Shown here: positions 43,831 to 56,260 of the stretch, piece by piece | How the letters are laid out: every line of letters begins with the position of its first letter | Numbering within the stretch: position 1 is the stretch's first letter | Source of the DNA: Orientallactaga sibirica | Taxonomy: Eukaryota; Chordata; Mammalia; Rodentia; Dipodidae | DNA length: 64,000 bases | Direction: 5' to 3' | NCBI GenBank assembly: GCA_036365145.1 | Contig: JAEOAD010000034.1 | Location: 18,257,501 to 18,321,500 of the forward strand | Program-made: the position numbers and the translations under genes | Notes under the pieces: generated by a model | Told to the model about the DNA's origin: nothing | The model's input: only the letters and a program-made list of their open reading frames with translations | Database searches by the model: none

Positions 43831-44994
43831 TACTCTCTTGCCAGAATAAAGTATTTCCAATCAATTTCCTTAAATCTCAGACCCCACAATTAAACATATA
43901 CCCAATCCCTGCTTACCTGAGATAGGAATACTAGGAAATCAAAGGCGTGAGAATTTCCTTAATCCAGCTGGGTAAAGATCAGGCAAGCTTAGCTAAATAT
44001 AGCATAAGCCTTTTCTATGGATGTGGGGTGGCTCTGAGAAGACTTTATAACAGTGGCTGTTCTCTTTCACCCACCTCCCTGACACACAAGGCTTACTAGT
44101 GGGATTCTTAGATACAAAGCCAACAAAAATATAGAGACTCAATTAAAATTGAGGTCCCCAGATACTCCACCCTCATGGTAGTCCATTCTAAACCACTTGG
44201 AATTCTTCAAAATTACCATTTATCACTTCAGTGTTCCTACTGAAAGAATAGCACTATAAGACTTTGCTCTAAGTGAGCAGGTCTAGCTCTAGCCATATGT
44301 CTGGATGAGCCTGTTTCTGCAGTGTGCAGGTGGTGATATGCCTTGTAGTCTTCAGTACTCAATGGGTCTAATAAAATTCACTAATTATTTCAGTTGTTCA
44401 ATTTTAATCTTCTTGTTAAAATTGAAGTGATTAGTTCCAAGAGTTTTCTATATCAGAGATGAAATCCAGCATATAACTTTTCATCCATAGGATTCCAGTG
44501 CTTTGAGTAAAATTATTAGGGATCCCTTATCAGTTTAGTCCTATCTCAGGGAGAAAAATGAGGAAAATCTGCTGGTGTCAGTATAAGGCTGTGCAAGACT
44601 TTAGCCCCAATCTTTTGCTTTCAGATGAGTGAAAAGATAATTAGTGAGGGAAAGACATTTGGGTGAAAATAGACAAGGAATTCCATTTGTATTAGTCACT
44701 GAGACCTGCCTAAAATGGTTTAAATTTTGGAGAAATTTGGAAACAGACTTGAAGTTAATAATTTAGTAAAGATGAAACATTTAAAAAGTATTGAATGACT
44801 TTCTGTTCTAGCACCTAGCAACACATGACTAGAGCAGAAACTCAAGAAAATGTGTTTTGTTTTTGTTTTTAATAAATTGAAGAGGTGAACAATTAGGCCA
44901 CCTCATAGTCTTCGACAGACATTCAACTTTTCGGAAGGTCAAGTTTTTATTTCTTTTTATTCTGCTATGAACAACAAAACTACAATTAGACATT
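43831..44994. other. unique non-coding DNA
   Basis: No further repeat identified; it may hold more of the decayed antisense L1. Confidence 0.35.
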
Positions 44995-45351
44995 TGTTAT
45001 AATTTGGATCTTCAATATCTTCCAAAAGCCCATGTGTTTAAGGATTGGTCCCAGATGGGTGCTATTGGGAAGTGATGGACTCTTTAGGAGGTTAGAAAGG
45101 ATCCTTAGATCCTTAGGACCATTGCATCAAGGAGAACTGTAAGAACCCAATCTCCTTCCCTTTCATCCTTAGCTCATAATATGAGCAGTTTCGTTTGCCA
45201 CACACTTCTGCCATGATGTGCAACTTCAGCACAGGATCTAAGTGATGGGAGTGATTAATAATGGACCCAAACTTCCAAAACTGTTACATAAACTTTCTCC
45301 TTTGTAACCTGATTATCTCAGGTATTTTGTTAGACTGATAGGAAGTTAACA
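44995..45351 (+). mobile_element. MaLR-like LTR (MST-like), sense
   Basis: TATAATTTGGATCTTCAATATC, CCAAAAGCCCATGTGTTTAAGG, GGTGCTATTGGGAAGTGATGG, CTTCTGCCATGATGTGC and GATTATCTCAGGTATTTTGTTAGACTGATAGGAAGTTAAC are in LTR order. No target duplication seen. Confidence 0.72.
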
Positions 45352-45651
45352 TAATTATACCACAATTAAGTAAAACACCATAAAGATTAAACAAACTGAT
45401 ATTTTATATACTTTCCCATAGCTTGAGTTGTGCTTTCCTATATAAAGTACCAGATTCTAAAGGAGGGCAGACAGAACTTTAGACAGAGCAATGGCTGGAT
45501 TCCCAAAGACATTGAGAGGAAGTATCCTGTAAGGTCTAGACTCAGAATGAGTGAATTGTCACTCTCAACATAGTCTCTTAGCCAATGTAAGTACAAGACC
45601 TCATTTAAGGTACAGTAAGTGACTCTGTCACTTCATAAAAGGGACGATCAA

Positions 45652-45805
45652 AGCCAGGCATGGTGGCACACACCTTTAATCCCAGCACTCAGGAGGCAGA
45701 GGTAGGAGGATTGCCAAGAGTTCCGGGCCACCCTGAGACTACATAGTGAATTCCAGGTTAGCCTGAGCTACAGCGAGACCCTACCTCAAAAAAAAAAAAA
45801 AATTA
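45652..45805 (+). mobile_element. B1 SINE, well preserved
   Basis: AGCCAGGCATGGTGGCACAC, CTTTAATCCCAGCACTCAGGAGG, GTGAATTCCAGGTTAGCCTGAGC, GAGACCCTACCTC and an A-rich tail. Target duplication AAAAGGGACRATCAA (45637-45651 and 45806-45820, one mismatch). Confidence 0.97.
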
Positions 45806-45820
45806 AAAAGGGACAATCAA

Positions 45821-46959
45821 GTTGCTTTGCAAAGGTTATGGATCCAGGTTAAAATTAAATGTTGTGGCTATTTTTGTGTTTGCTCCATAAGTTTCTAATA
45901 TTGGAGTTTATTTTAAGTCTTCAAAATGCTGTGTGGTGTTATGTTATAGGTATGATTATTATAGTGTTGATTAATGGGTAAAACTAGAATCACTTTTGTG
46001 TTCAATGTTTATTCAAGAGATGTACTCAATAATAAACTTCAGTAAGATAGTTTCCAAGGTACCCACACCTACCTACGGTGCACCAAGGCAAGGGTGTGGG
46101 ACGATCTTTGTTGAATTATACAGTCTACAACAGATGGATGGCACAAGCCCTGAGTGAGGCTTAGTGATCTGACTTTGCCAGCTAGAAGGACATCATCCTG
46201 GAACAGCATGTTTCCAAGTGTCAGAGCCAGATTATTTCTCTGATTTTACAAATGAATTATGAGTCTTCTGATGAAGCATGCAATGTATACCAAGTCTAGC
46301 ACTTCAAATCTGTGACTTATTTTTCTGACCACCTTGGAAATTTGAGCCAATGATCACTAAAACATTCATGAAATCATGCCACTTGGTTTTGAAATCACCT
46401 CTGAACGCTGCACAAAGGTTTTCATCATGATCATGCACATGGGATCATGGAAGTGCTGTGACTCACAGACTGGTTACACATGGAACTATAGCTCTCTGTG
46501 AGGATACTTAACTGTTGGACTTGCAGTTTCAGAGGTTTGCTTCCTCAAAAGCAAGTCCATTCCTCTCAATTTCAGAAAACAGCTCACATTTCCCAGTTGA
46601 GCCACTGTCTCAGCGGCCATGTGTTACAGCAGTCACCACTGTAGGCTTTGAAATGCATTTTTACAGGCTGACTCATTTACTCCATCATCCCAAGTGGGCC
46701 TTGGGGAATTTTAAGGGAAAGATAAAGAAACACAAAAATAGACAAGTCCAAATCTGGCTCCATTTTGTATAAAGAGAAGATGTAATTTTCCCTTCCTATT
46801 CCCCAATAAGGATCTGAAGCTACTAAGAACCCTCATTAACCTCATGTCTTATTCATATTAATTATCAATAAAAATAATCAGAGCTGGGGGGCTCAATGCT
46901 ACATGGATTAAGTTATAACTTCAATGTTGATGATGTTATTATTATTCATAATAATGAGG
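45821..46959. other. unique non-coding DNA
   Basis: Nothing recognised; the 85-codon frame 46515-46772 has no known relative. Confidence 0.4.
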
Positions 46960-47155
46960 ACATGATTAGTTGATACTTTTACATCTTCACCTCCCATTCA
47001 AAAACTCCACTAATTAATTCTCACAACACACCCCATTTAATTATCTTTCTCTGATTTTACAGATGGTAAATTAAGACACACAGAGGTTAAATGCCTTTTG
47101 AGTAACACTGAAGAGGTTTATTCTGGATGCTGGTGTCTGAGTTCTGCACTCTAGG
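46960..47155 (-). repeat. MIR SINE fragment (ancient)
   Basis: CTCTGATTTTACAGATGGTAAATTAAGACACACAGAGGTTAAATGCC is the reverse complement of the MIR core; GGTGTCTGAGTTCTGCACTC follows. Confidence 0.8.
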
Positions 47156-47159
47156 GCAA

Positions 47160-47340
47160 CGTGGAGGAATGAGAAGAAGACAGATTTCACAATCAGAAGA
47201 GAGGGGATGTGCAGTTCAACTCTGCTCTGTAACGCTGAGCAAGAAATGGAAGCTGTGAGGCTCACTTTCCTCTTGTATGGCCTCAGATGACAAGTCTGGA
47301 TTACCACAAAGAACATTCTAGAATATAGGAGGAGATCATC
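47160..47340 (+). repeat. possible MIR fragment
   Basis: TTCACAATCAGAAGAGAGGGGATG, TTCAACTCTGCTCTGTAACGCTGAGCAAG and TGAGGCTCACTTTCCTC resemble MIR in sense orientation. Weak. Confidence 0.4.
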
Positions 47341-49560
47341 AATAAGGTTCTATTTCCCATTCACCTTATTTCTAATAGTTTCTGGAGATAAAAATAAAAA
47401 TCTCCATAGACCTCTTCAAGGGGGCATATCCCTGGAAGTTGCAAATCTCCTATTTTGCTTTTACATTAAATCATTGTTCATTTCTTACATTCATTTTGTG
47501 TACAAGACACATTTTTAATGGAATACAAGTATTTGTGTTTGATTTTAGAAGCAGGATCTCTTTTAGTCTGAGGCCTCAAACTCATTATTGTACTTCAGGC
47601 TTGCCCTCAACTCCTGATCCTCCAACCTTGATGTCTTGATTGTTTGGTTCAGGTTGTTAAAATGTTTTAGAAACAGATAATGATTACAGTTGGCAATATG
47701 GAGAGCATACTTAATTCCTATTAATTCCAATAGATTTTATACTTAAAATGGCTAGAATATCAAATTTTACATAGTATATATGCACTGCAATAAAAAGAGG
47801 TTGAGCTACTTTTCTAAGGTGCACAATAAATGTGTAACAGAAATGAGAGGCAATGACACACATGTCTAAACCAGCCCCCTTTGGTGCTAGATCTATCTTT
47901 CTTCCATACTCCAAAAGATAGAGAAATCAGAGTCTGCAAGGGAAACACACACACTTTAGTTCCTCTATTTCATGTAGAAATTGCCCATCTGCTTTCATGT
48001 CTTCAGAATGTAGCAGTTTGTAACAAATGATCATTTTCTGTGACCCTATATCCAGCAGTCCAAGAACTGCAACCTCACCCCTCTCCATCATCATTGTCTG
48101 AAAACACCAAAGTTTGGAGAATTTTAATTTATGTCATAACTTTGCCTGAACAAAGGTATTGTACCGTGTTATGAACTTTCTTTTTCCAACACTTTGTCCT
48201 TTAGTAAAGAATATATTAGTATGGATTCTAGGGGAGGAGATCTCTGGCTACAGCCTGTGACAGGTTTAGGCTCTATTGTCTGAGCCAGTTTTACAGATAA
48301 CACCATTTGAACTTTGTACTTCTTTGACCTGCAGGTGGATAAAGTACAAAATTAAAAGGCTTTTCTATATGGTTCCCATTTAATAGAGAATTTAGTCTAG
48401 TAATAATAGCAGTTGGAAAAGCCAGTTTCTGGCCTCTTCTCCCACTGACTGGGATGAAATTATGACTGACACATAATCGATGCTGAATAAATAATGGTTA
48501 TTATGATGATTTTTAAACCCTCAGAAACACCTAGTCAGTGTATCAATAAGTTAACACAATGTGATATGATAAGCCCTAAGGTCCCTTTCTACACATATTT
48601 TCTAGAACTCTAATATTTTTATGAGAAAAATTAGGAGAAAATCAATACCCAGATCTATATTTTTCAATCCCTCTCTGTTCTCTTGTTGGGGAAACTTTCT
48701 TCCTTAACTTCTAAAGGTTGTTCTTGTTGTTAACCACAACTTATTGTTTTCCTCACTTGGACCCGTTTTTCTTCCTCGTTCCCATTATCCCTCAGGTGAA
48801 ATTGACACTTTCATGGCCTGGTGAGTGGAGTGTGAAATAATTAAATGTGACAAGCCTATTGCCTTCAAATTGAGTCCAACTCCCAAATAGTAGGATTGAT
48901 TTTCCTCCAACTATGACAAGACATGGGTCTGACAAGTTACCACCCAAAAGGAGGCTTTACAGAGAATTTCAAGCAGACCAAAGTTAGGTATATACTGAAA
49001 ACTGTCCTTCATGTGTGGATGCAGCTCCTGTAAGTCAACTCCATGACTCATCTACATTGAAGCCAACCCGTCATCTGTACTAATTAAGAGAAGGTGAGAA
49101 CACATATTAGTAGTCCATGTTTTGGAATTCAATTAAAGTCCCAATGGAGACATGCTGATGAAATAGAAAAAAAAATCAGGGATAACTAGAATATTGCTTG
49201 CATGTTATAATACAGCTCATGAACATTCTCTTTAAAAGTCTAATTGTCCTGCACGCTCTCAATTACAGCTTTGTAGACGTTGAAAAGAGGAACTTTACAT
49301 ACTATGACTCGGTGGACCCCCAAGTAAGGATAATAATTGGAATCACCTTTAACCAGTTTCTAGCTGGAGAAAATTCCTCATTATTATAAAACTCCTACTT
49401 TTCTATGTCCCAGCCCAGAAGTATCTTCCTTCATTGGTGAGTTTGCCCAATTAATGGGCATGCAAAAATTCATGTGGTACCTTGGCTGGTTGGTTGGTGA
49501 TTTGTTTCAGCCATGCCTGCCTATAGGGACTGTCACTTCTCAGCTTTTTTTCATGTGCTC
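47341..49560. other. long unique stretch
   Basis: AT-rich. About 47545-47630 may be a very decayed antisense B1 (TCAAACTCATTATTG... CCCTCAACTCCTGATCCTCC). No other repeat and no plausible exon was recognised. Confidence 0.4.
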
Positions 49561-49564
49561 ATGT

Positions 49565-49885
49565 TTGTGTATGATGTGGGAGTGTAACACATGCTTGCAA
49601 TAATATGTGTGTGGAGGTCAGAAGACTACTTAAGGGATTGGCACTCGTTTCCTGCCTTGTCCCAGGTAATACATTCTTGTTGTTTGCTGCTGTTTGTACC
49701 AAACTGGCTGGCCTGCGTGCTTCTGAGGATTCTCCAGCCTCTGTCTCCCATCTCTCTGTAGGGTGCCTGGAGTTATATAGATGCTGTATTACTGCATCTG
49801 GCTTCACATGGGCTTGGGGGGATCTGAACTCAGGCAATCACACTTGCACTGCAAATGCTTTTACCAATCTTTCTCCCCAGTCCAT
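49565..49885 (-). mobile_element. B4-like SINE, antisense, old
   Basis: ATGTGTGTGGAGGTCAGAAGAC, CTGGCTGGCCTGCGTGCTTCTGAGGATTCTCC, GGGGGATCTGAACTCAGGC and CTTTTACCAATCTTTCTCCCCAG are antisense B4 landmarks (tail side first, ID head last). Confidence 0.7.
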
Positions 49886-50199
49886 GTCCTAAGCTGAATT
49901 GGACAGATTTTCTCTCTCTATGTAAAGTCCTGTGATTGTTCATTGTCCTAGCAACAAGCCAGGTGAATTTAATATACACAGAGATAAATTGTCAGCAGTT
50001 TTACCTGGGCAGCAGACCCAAGACTTTGTCATCTGAGAGCTCCCACAGAAACAGAAGAAATAGCCTGATTTTCTCTTTTATGCCTGGTTTTAAACACAGG
50101 TAGGGCGATGAAAAGGATGTCATTTACTGGAACAAACAGTATGTTCCACATTGGCATTTACCCATTATTTATCAAGTATGTATTAGCAGTGTGAAGGTC

Positions 50200-50470
50200 A
50201 TGTGATTAAAGGTTGGACTAGCCAGGTTCAAGTTGAAACTGTATCTCTATGTTGAGAGTTACCATGAATTCTAGACTTGAACTCACATGGGTCAGCATTA
50301 TAGTCCTGCTAAGGAGTAGCTTTAATACCTTTGGGTCCCTTATGTAATTTCCCTTCACCTCTCTTTCCTTATCTATAATGTGAGACGGTAATGCCTACTG
50401 AGAGGCTGCAGTGAGGATTAGATGCAATGGTGTGTGAAGGAACTTGGCTCATTGCTGGCATATGTGTTTC
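50200..50470 (+). repeat. MIR SINE, with extra sequence in the middle
   Basis: GGTTGGACTAGCCAGGTTCAAG (head), then CACCTCTCTTTCCTTATCTATAATGTGAGACGGTAATGCCTACTGAGAGGCTGCAGTGAGGATTAGATGCAATG and CATTGCTGGCATATG. About 80 bp in between are not MIR-like. Confidence 0.65.
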
Positions 50471-51405
50471 ATGGGCTGTCTCAATAGAATGGCTACTACT
50501 TTTTGCCTTGGGAAAACTGCTTTCCTTCTGACAGTCTCTACTTCTTTCTGTGTGGAGAAAAAGTGGAAGGTGATTCGGATGTTTTTAACATTCCTCTGAG
50601 GCTTACTATCTATGATTCTATTTTGCAGGCTCAGGAAAAAAATGAACATGTGAATTTGTGTTTTTATGTAATTATGGGCTTTACTGGGTGCTTATGGAGT
50701 CTATGTCTGTCTCTCACAAATTGTCTTCTTTTTAAATCTCCAAAAGTTTTATCATTACTGGAAAACACCAACAGAGGGCATCAGGATTTAATTCTGGATG
50801 AGTTGCTCCTGGAGGGGAAAGTTCTGGTTATCTGACAGGTCTCCAAGCAAAGCTATTTCCCAACAGCAGCACTAAAGATTTTACCCTCCTAGCACTGCAG
50901 TAAAATTGGTTCCTTCCTTTTCATCTGATGCTACATGCATGGGCTTCTGTTTCCAGAGTTGCTGCCCCAGGCCTGTCTGTCTTTGCCTGGGACACAGGAT
51001 GATGGCACATTATGGAAACAGAGCCGTGATTAATGACATCTGAGCCTCTGCTGAGTGCTGAAGGGAGGCATGTTGCTTACAGAGCTGATATAATGACAGG
51101 CTGCTCTCTGGTCTTATGCCAGGGGATCTTCCAGCAAGCTTACAGAATGGGACAGCTGGGGCAAGAAGGGACAATAAACAGGAAGACGACAATGTCCTCA
51201 CTTTGTACATTCTCAGCTCCTTGTGAGAAATGTGGCAAGTGGCTGGTCTCCTCCATGCCTATTTACTCTCTTGCTAGAGATACAATTACACTTTGAAAAC
51301 ACTTCAACACTGCATGAATATAAACACCTGAATTTATAATTATAGATACTGTTTTCTTACATAATAAATTCCCAGATCCTCATTTTCTGTTTTTCTTTTC
51401 CCCAT
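50471..51405. other. unique non-coding DNA
   Basis: The 110-codon frame 50503-50835 (+) overlaps a minus-strand frame and has no recognisable domain. Confidence 0.4.
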
Positions 51406-51735
51406 TCTTTTGGTTTTTGTATATATTTGCATGCACATACACATGTGTGCATGCCTGTATGTGCAGGCCAGGGGAAACTTTGGTTTCATTCCTTAGAATA
51501 CTATCCACCCTTCTTCAGACAGTCTCATTGGCCTGTCATTGGAGCTTGCTAAGTAGGCTAGGCTGGCTAGCCAGTAGCCTCAGAGTTCCTCCTGTTTCCA
51601 CTTCCCTAGAACGGAGATTATGAGCAACTGTTACCATACCTTGCATTTCATATATATATATTGTTTCTGGAGATGGAGCTCAGAACCTCATGCTTACATG
51701 CAAAAACTTTAAGCTATGTCCCAAGACCTCCAAAA
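51406..51735 (-). mobile_element. B4-like SINE, antisense, old
   Basis: GGTTTTTGTATATATTTGCATGC, ACATGTGTGCATGCCTGTATG, GTAGGCTAGGCTGGCTAGCCAGTAGCC, GTTCCTCCTGTTTCCACTTCCC, GGAGATGGAGCTCAGAACCTCATGCTTAC and CTTTAAGCTATGTCCCAAG follow the antisense B4 consensus. Confidence 0.78.
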
Positions 51736-52299
51736 GCCTTATTTTCTTAATCCAGTCATGACCTCCTGGGGATGGTGTTGAGAGGAATTGGGGAATTTAT
51801 GACAAAAGGAAATCACAAAATCCCCACCCTCAGTCTTTACAGTAGTAGTCCGTATGGTGGCAGCACTGTAAGTAGTGGTTGTTGAGCTTTAACTGGACGT
51901 GGAGAGGTAAACTCTGGGAACTGTTATGGATGGGTACTAGCAGTGGAGTTGGTGGTTCTCAACCAGGCTTGCAAAAGACCTTACAAGTCATTTATAATCT
52001 GCAAAATGGAAGTAACAGCAAAAGTATCAACACCACATTTGGCAAAAAAAATCCCATAATATACACCATGTACTTACTGTAAGTTCTGTAATATAGCAGT
52101 GATTTATCAGTAATTGTTATTATTATTATCATAAGTATCATTTCTTTCCAAGAGGAAGGGGCATTCTTGAAGAATGACCTGATACTCATATCTGGAAACT
52201 GACTTTGACTGATAAAGGACTCTCTTCCTCCTTCACTTCACCCTTTCAGCATGCAAAACCCTTATCTAGCACTGCAGTATAGGGTGAGAAAGGTCTTCA

Positions 52300-52442
52300 T
52301 CTAGGTCTTTAATGAAACCAATCTTTCCATCAAACAGATAGGAAAACCAAGAACCAGAAAGGGATCAATCCAAGGTCTTATCGACCATAAGATATGGCCT
52401 GGATAGAACACCAAGTCAGACTGTTTTGCTTATCTTTTCTTT
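52300..52442 (-). repeat. MIR SINE fragment (ancient)
   Basis: ATCAAACAGATAGGAAAACCAAGAACCAGAAAGGGATCAATCCAAGG and CACCAAGTCAGACTG are reverse-complement MIR landmarks. Confidence 0.6.
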
Positions 52443-52615
52443 ACACTACTCTGACCCACAGAAGGAATTAAATTGCATTAGTAAACCCTGAACACCTAGA
52501 ACCATTTAGAACATTTTCCTTTCTGACTATTCCAGGCACCAACACAGCCCCAGGCTTTTAATGTGTCTAATAAGTGTTCTGAAGGGACATATGCCACCAT
52601 ATTCTTGAAGGAGCA

Positions 52616-52742
52616 AATATGGAAGGAAGGCTGGAATAGAAGGAAAGGATGAATGAGAGAAGGAAAACAAGGACAGAGGAAGGGATGCAAGGTAGGAAGT
52701 AAGTGATGAAGGGAGGGAGGAGGGGAGAAAGTAGGGAGGGAA
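52616..52742. repeat. purine-rich GGAA/GGGA tract
   Basis: About 125 bp that are almost all A/G on the plus strand (GGAAGGAAGG, GGAAAGGATGAATGAGAGAAGG, GGGAGGGAGGAGGGGAGAAAG). Confidence 0.85.
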
Positions 52743-53757
52743 TCATGTTTCCTTGTGGTGGGAAGTATACTTGGCACATAACATACATGTTATTTATTTA
52801 CTGTATCACAGTCTTAAGAACTGACACCTCTGACTTATTAACAAACACTGCTGCTTAGAAAGACAAATAAGTTTGTCCTGAGATTCTCAAGCAATCCGGT
52901 CTAACTGCAAAATCTGTAGAGCTTTCAGCATGATGCCATCTTGCATGGAGGAACAAAGTCTTTTCAGCGACATGGATTTGTCAGCCCTTGACTTTGGACT
53001 TAGAGATATTTCCCTCGTTTTCCACTTTATACTTTCTTGTGTATTCATTTTTCACACATTCACCCATGCTATCATCTATTTCTTCATCCATTTAACAGAC
53101 ACATGCTGCATATTTATCACTATAGAAGATGTGTAAGAAGACTTAAGGCCTTTTGCCCACCCAGCCTCATCATGTGGCTTTCTCAATCTCTGCCTACCGA
53201 TACGTGATCACACATGCTCTCATCTAAAAGCACAAAGCACCTGCATTCTCATAGATATGCAAATGAGTTCATAACCATACATTCATAGTGGGCAATGGTC
53301 TGCATTTAGTCTCTTCACAGAGAGGGGCCTAGGGAATGTGAGCTAGAGATGCAACCAGGCCTTGGAATGTCTGTGCAAATCACCCATGTACTTGCCTGTG
53401 AGGCCCTGTGCTGTGGAATAGCGAATTTTCTCAAATGTGTCACTCCAAAGAGACTTTAATAGCAGGTCAGGCATGGGGTCTATTTAGGTCCTCGTAGGCT
53501 GACCTGATGGAAGAGCACAACCTAAAGAAACTCAGTATCATAGCCAGGAAGTTCATCTGTATCAATGAATAGATACTTCTCTAGGAAACAGTTCCTCTAG
53601 AAGGCTTAGAGGAGATATGCTCAAAATCAGTTAGTCTATTGGATTACAATTTTTTCAATATTTTTTGTCTGCCTCTTTAGTACTATTTAACACGGACAGA
53701 CATCTCCTTTATCAGGAACTATGAAACTTTATATTTTCATTTCATAATACTATTTTG
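52743..53757. other. unique non-coding DNA
   Basis: Nothing recognised; ends at a B1. Confidence 0.4.
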
Positions 53758-53942
53758 GGCTGGGCATGATGATATATTTCTTTAATCTCAGTACTTGAGA
53801 GGCAGAGGAAGGAGGATCACACTGTGAGTTCAAGGGCAGCCTGGGTGATAGAGTAAGTTTCGAATGAGTCTGAACTAGAGTGAAATTCTGCCTCAAAAGC
53901 AAAAAAAAAAAAAAAAAAAGAAAAGAAAGAAAGAAAGAAAGA
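53758..53942 (+). mobile_element. B1 SINE, diverged
   Basis: GGGCTGGGCATGATGATATATTTCTTTAATCTCAGTACTTGAGAGGC, GTGAGTTCAAGGGCAGCCTGGG and GAACTAGAGTGAAATTCTGCCTC, then an A20 tail and a (GAAA)n extension. Confidence 0.93.
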
Positions 53943-54089
53943 GCATATTTTGAAACAGCCTCAGCTAGTTTTGTCCATTTTTTAAATGTGAGAAAATTAG
54001 GGCTGCTTGTGAAGGCTCCATTACCTTCCTTCCCTGTGGCACAAATCAAGCATAGGGCAGATTATAGGGTTTTAGCCTTTTTATTGTTG

Positions 54090-54222
54090 ATAGTTTCTTT
54101 TTTCAGACATGGTTCCATACAGCCCAGGCTATCCTCCACCTCACTATGTAGCCAAGGATAGTATTGGACTCCTGATCTTCCTGCCTCCCTCTCCAGAATG
54201 CCAGAATATAGGCACAACACCT
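54090..54222 (-). mobile_element. B1-like SINE, antisense, old
   Basis: GACATGGTTCCATACAGCCCAGGC, CCTCACTATGTAGCCAAGGATAG, TTGGACTCCTGATCTTCCTGCCTCCCTCTCC and ATATAGGCACAACACC. Confidence 0.82.
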
Positions 54223-55144
54223 TGCTATTCATCACTTTTTCATGCTGTTTCCTGTTCTTGTTTCTTATGCTTCCGTTTCAACATCTATAAATGTGACCAT
54301 CATTCATTGCTTTCAGTCACAGATTTCTCCACCTAGCTGGTCATATTCTCCTTCCAGATGCTCTCAACATGGCTATTTCCAGGTTTCTGGGGTTGCCAGT
54401 GGAACTCACAGTGTATGCCTTCCATGATGCTCATTCATGATCATTTTGAGAAACAGTTGCATCTGGGAAACCCCCTGAAACTGTTCCAGAAGACACAACC
54501 AGCCTACAATGTCAGACTTCTAGTATCTTTTACCTGTCAGCTGAGATGTTAGAAACTGGGGGCTGGGCCCCACTGGAGCCATTGAAATTGAGCCTAAAGC
54601 CATTCCCTGCTCTCTTCCCATGGGCCTGCCCATAAATCTCAGCTTTTTGGGATCAGAGCCAATGTAGATCAGAGGCATTTTCCCCTTGAAGCATCGAATG
54701 CTTAGATATTTCAGGTAAGTGGAGCAGCAAGACTGCACAGGCTTTGCCGGCTTTGCATGGCAGGAGCTCGTCCAGACTCACAGGTCATTAATTAACAGCC
54801 TTGCAGACTCCATAGAGAAGGCATTTTCCCCGAGTACTGGTATTTGGCCCACAGCTGCCAGTGTCCCCTTCGTCCTCTCAATCCCACCTCTGTCTACCTG
54901 AGTCAGCCTTACCTCCTAGATTATTTTCTCCAATTTAAGATGGTCTCTCTGGGATAGGCCAAAGGAGCTGGTTTCTGTTTCCAGATCTGACAGTGTGTGT
55001 CATTCAGACAAGTCATTGTTCACCCTGAGTCTTAGATATTCACTTGGCTTCTTGAGTTTCATAGGGAAGAATAAAAGTAGAGTTGTTTTATTCATGTGGG
55101 ATGTGAACTTAAGTTACTCTAACCCAAAATTTAAGTACGGAGGC
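54223..55144. other. unique non-coding DNA
   Basis: Short overlapping frames only. About 54560-54720 is GC-richer but shows no repeat and no convincing exon. Confidence 0.4.
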
Positions 55145-55370
55145 ACTTGGATCAGGCAAGCCTGAATTTCTCTCTCCTCTCTACCATTTTCCAACTGTGC
55201 AATCTTCAGCTACTCAGTTTACCTCTCTGTGCCTTACATGCATTATCTCTGAAGCAGTAATAGTGGTACTGATGTTATAGATGTGTTAGAAAAATTAATG
55301 TAATTGTATGCATGTATGTATGTGGGGCAGGTGGCAAATGGTAACTATTATGTTATTATTGGATAGTCAT
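55145..55370 (+). repeat. MIR SINE fragment (ancient)
   Basis: TTGGATCAGGCAAGCCTGAATTTC, CCATTTTCCAACTGTGCAATCTTCAG, TACCTCTCTGTGCCTTACATGC, GAAGCAGTAATAGTGGTACTG and AAATGGTAACTATTATG follow MIR order. Confidence 0.65.
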
Positions 55371-56040
55371 GTTATTAGGCAGGCATGTGAAGAAACTACA
55401 CTCTAGTACCATAAGTGCTTAGACAGAGGCTCTGAGGTTCCTGTGCATAATCCCAGCTAAGACCTGTATCAGAAAAATGTCCTTTGGGTGAGGAGACCTT
55501 AGGTCCCAGTTACTATAAAGGATGAATCAGTGAATGGTAAAAGCCAAGGAAACTTTCTCATACATCATGGTTTTCCATGTCTGGGACTTTGGAAGCATCC
55601 TTACCCTTAGCCTCAATAGCTTTCTTGTCATTTCTGGTATGTGCTCACACATTTCACCTCAAGACCTTTGTACATCACCTGTCTTTCCACTTGTCCTCCA
55701 TACATCATAAGGAAAGTGTTTATGCATTCCTCCTCCACCTGACATTGACCTATAGAGACCTGTTTCTATCCTCTGCACGTGCTCGAGGTATCCTAATTCT
55801 CTTTCCAAGGACACGATTCACCTTTTCTATTGAACAGAAAAGTTGCTGATGCCCAATTTTCCTTGAAAGGCGCTTGTGTCCCTTCTTCAGCTAGACACCT
55901 TTCTGCTTTACTTCTGGTTCTTCTGAGTGCTGGCTCCTATGTTCTGAGCTGCATAAGCTTTTCTAGGACACATGCTCTCAGGTTCACTCATTGAGTGAAG
56001 GGTTTTCCTGGGTCAGAAAAGAGTAAAAAGCACTTAAAAT
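55371..56040. other. unique or very old repeat DNA
   Basis: The 90-codon frame 55577-55849 lies in pyrimidine-rich DNA that could be a decayed L2 piece (CATTTCACCTCAAGACCTTTG). No call made. Confidence 0.35.
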
Positions 56041-56260
56041 TCTTTATTGGTGTATTTATTTCATCAACAAATATCTATTGCCTGAGACATTGAAATAGAT
56101 ACTCATATGTAATTATGAAGAATGCACACTTGATCCCAGGCCTCAGGAAATTGATGCTACAAGTAGAAAGATGATCAGATAGAAGCAGTCACTATGTGTA
56201 AAGAGTGCAGTAGGCCTTCCAGAGGCTGCTGGGGCACAGAGGAAGGAGCACTGCATCAGC
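56041..56260. repeat. possible L2-like LINE fragment
   Basis: ATTTATTTCATCAACAAATATCTATTGCC, then TTGATCCCAGGCCTCAGGAAATTGATG and GGCCTTCCAGAGGCTGC, recall the L2 'caacaaatatttattgagtgcc ... gccctcaaggagct' region. Confidence 0.5.

Noticed and set aside
52616..52742. Purine tract as a clustered transcription-factor site array (GGAA sites)
   Set aside because: Low-complexity purine DNA gives many GGAA words by chance; no spacing pattern or neighbouring promoter was seen.
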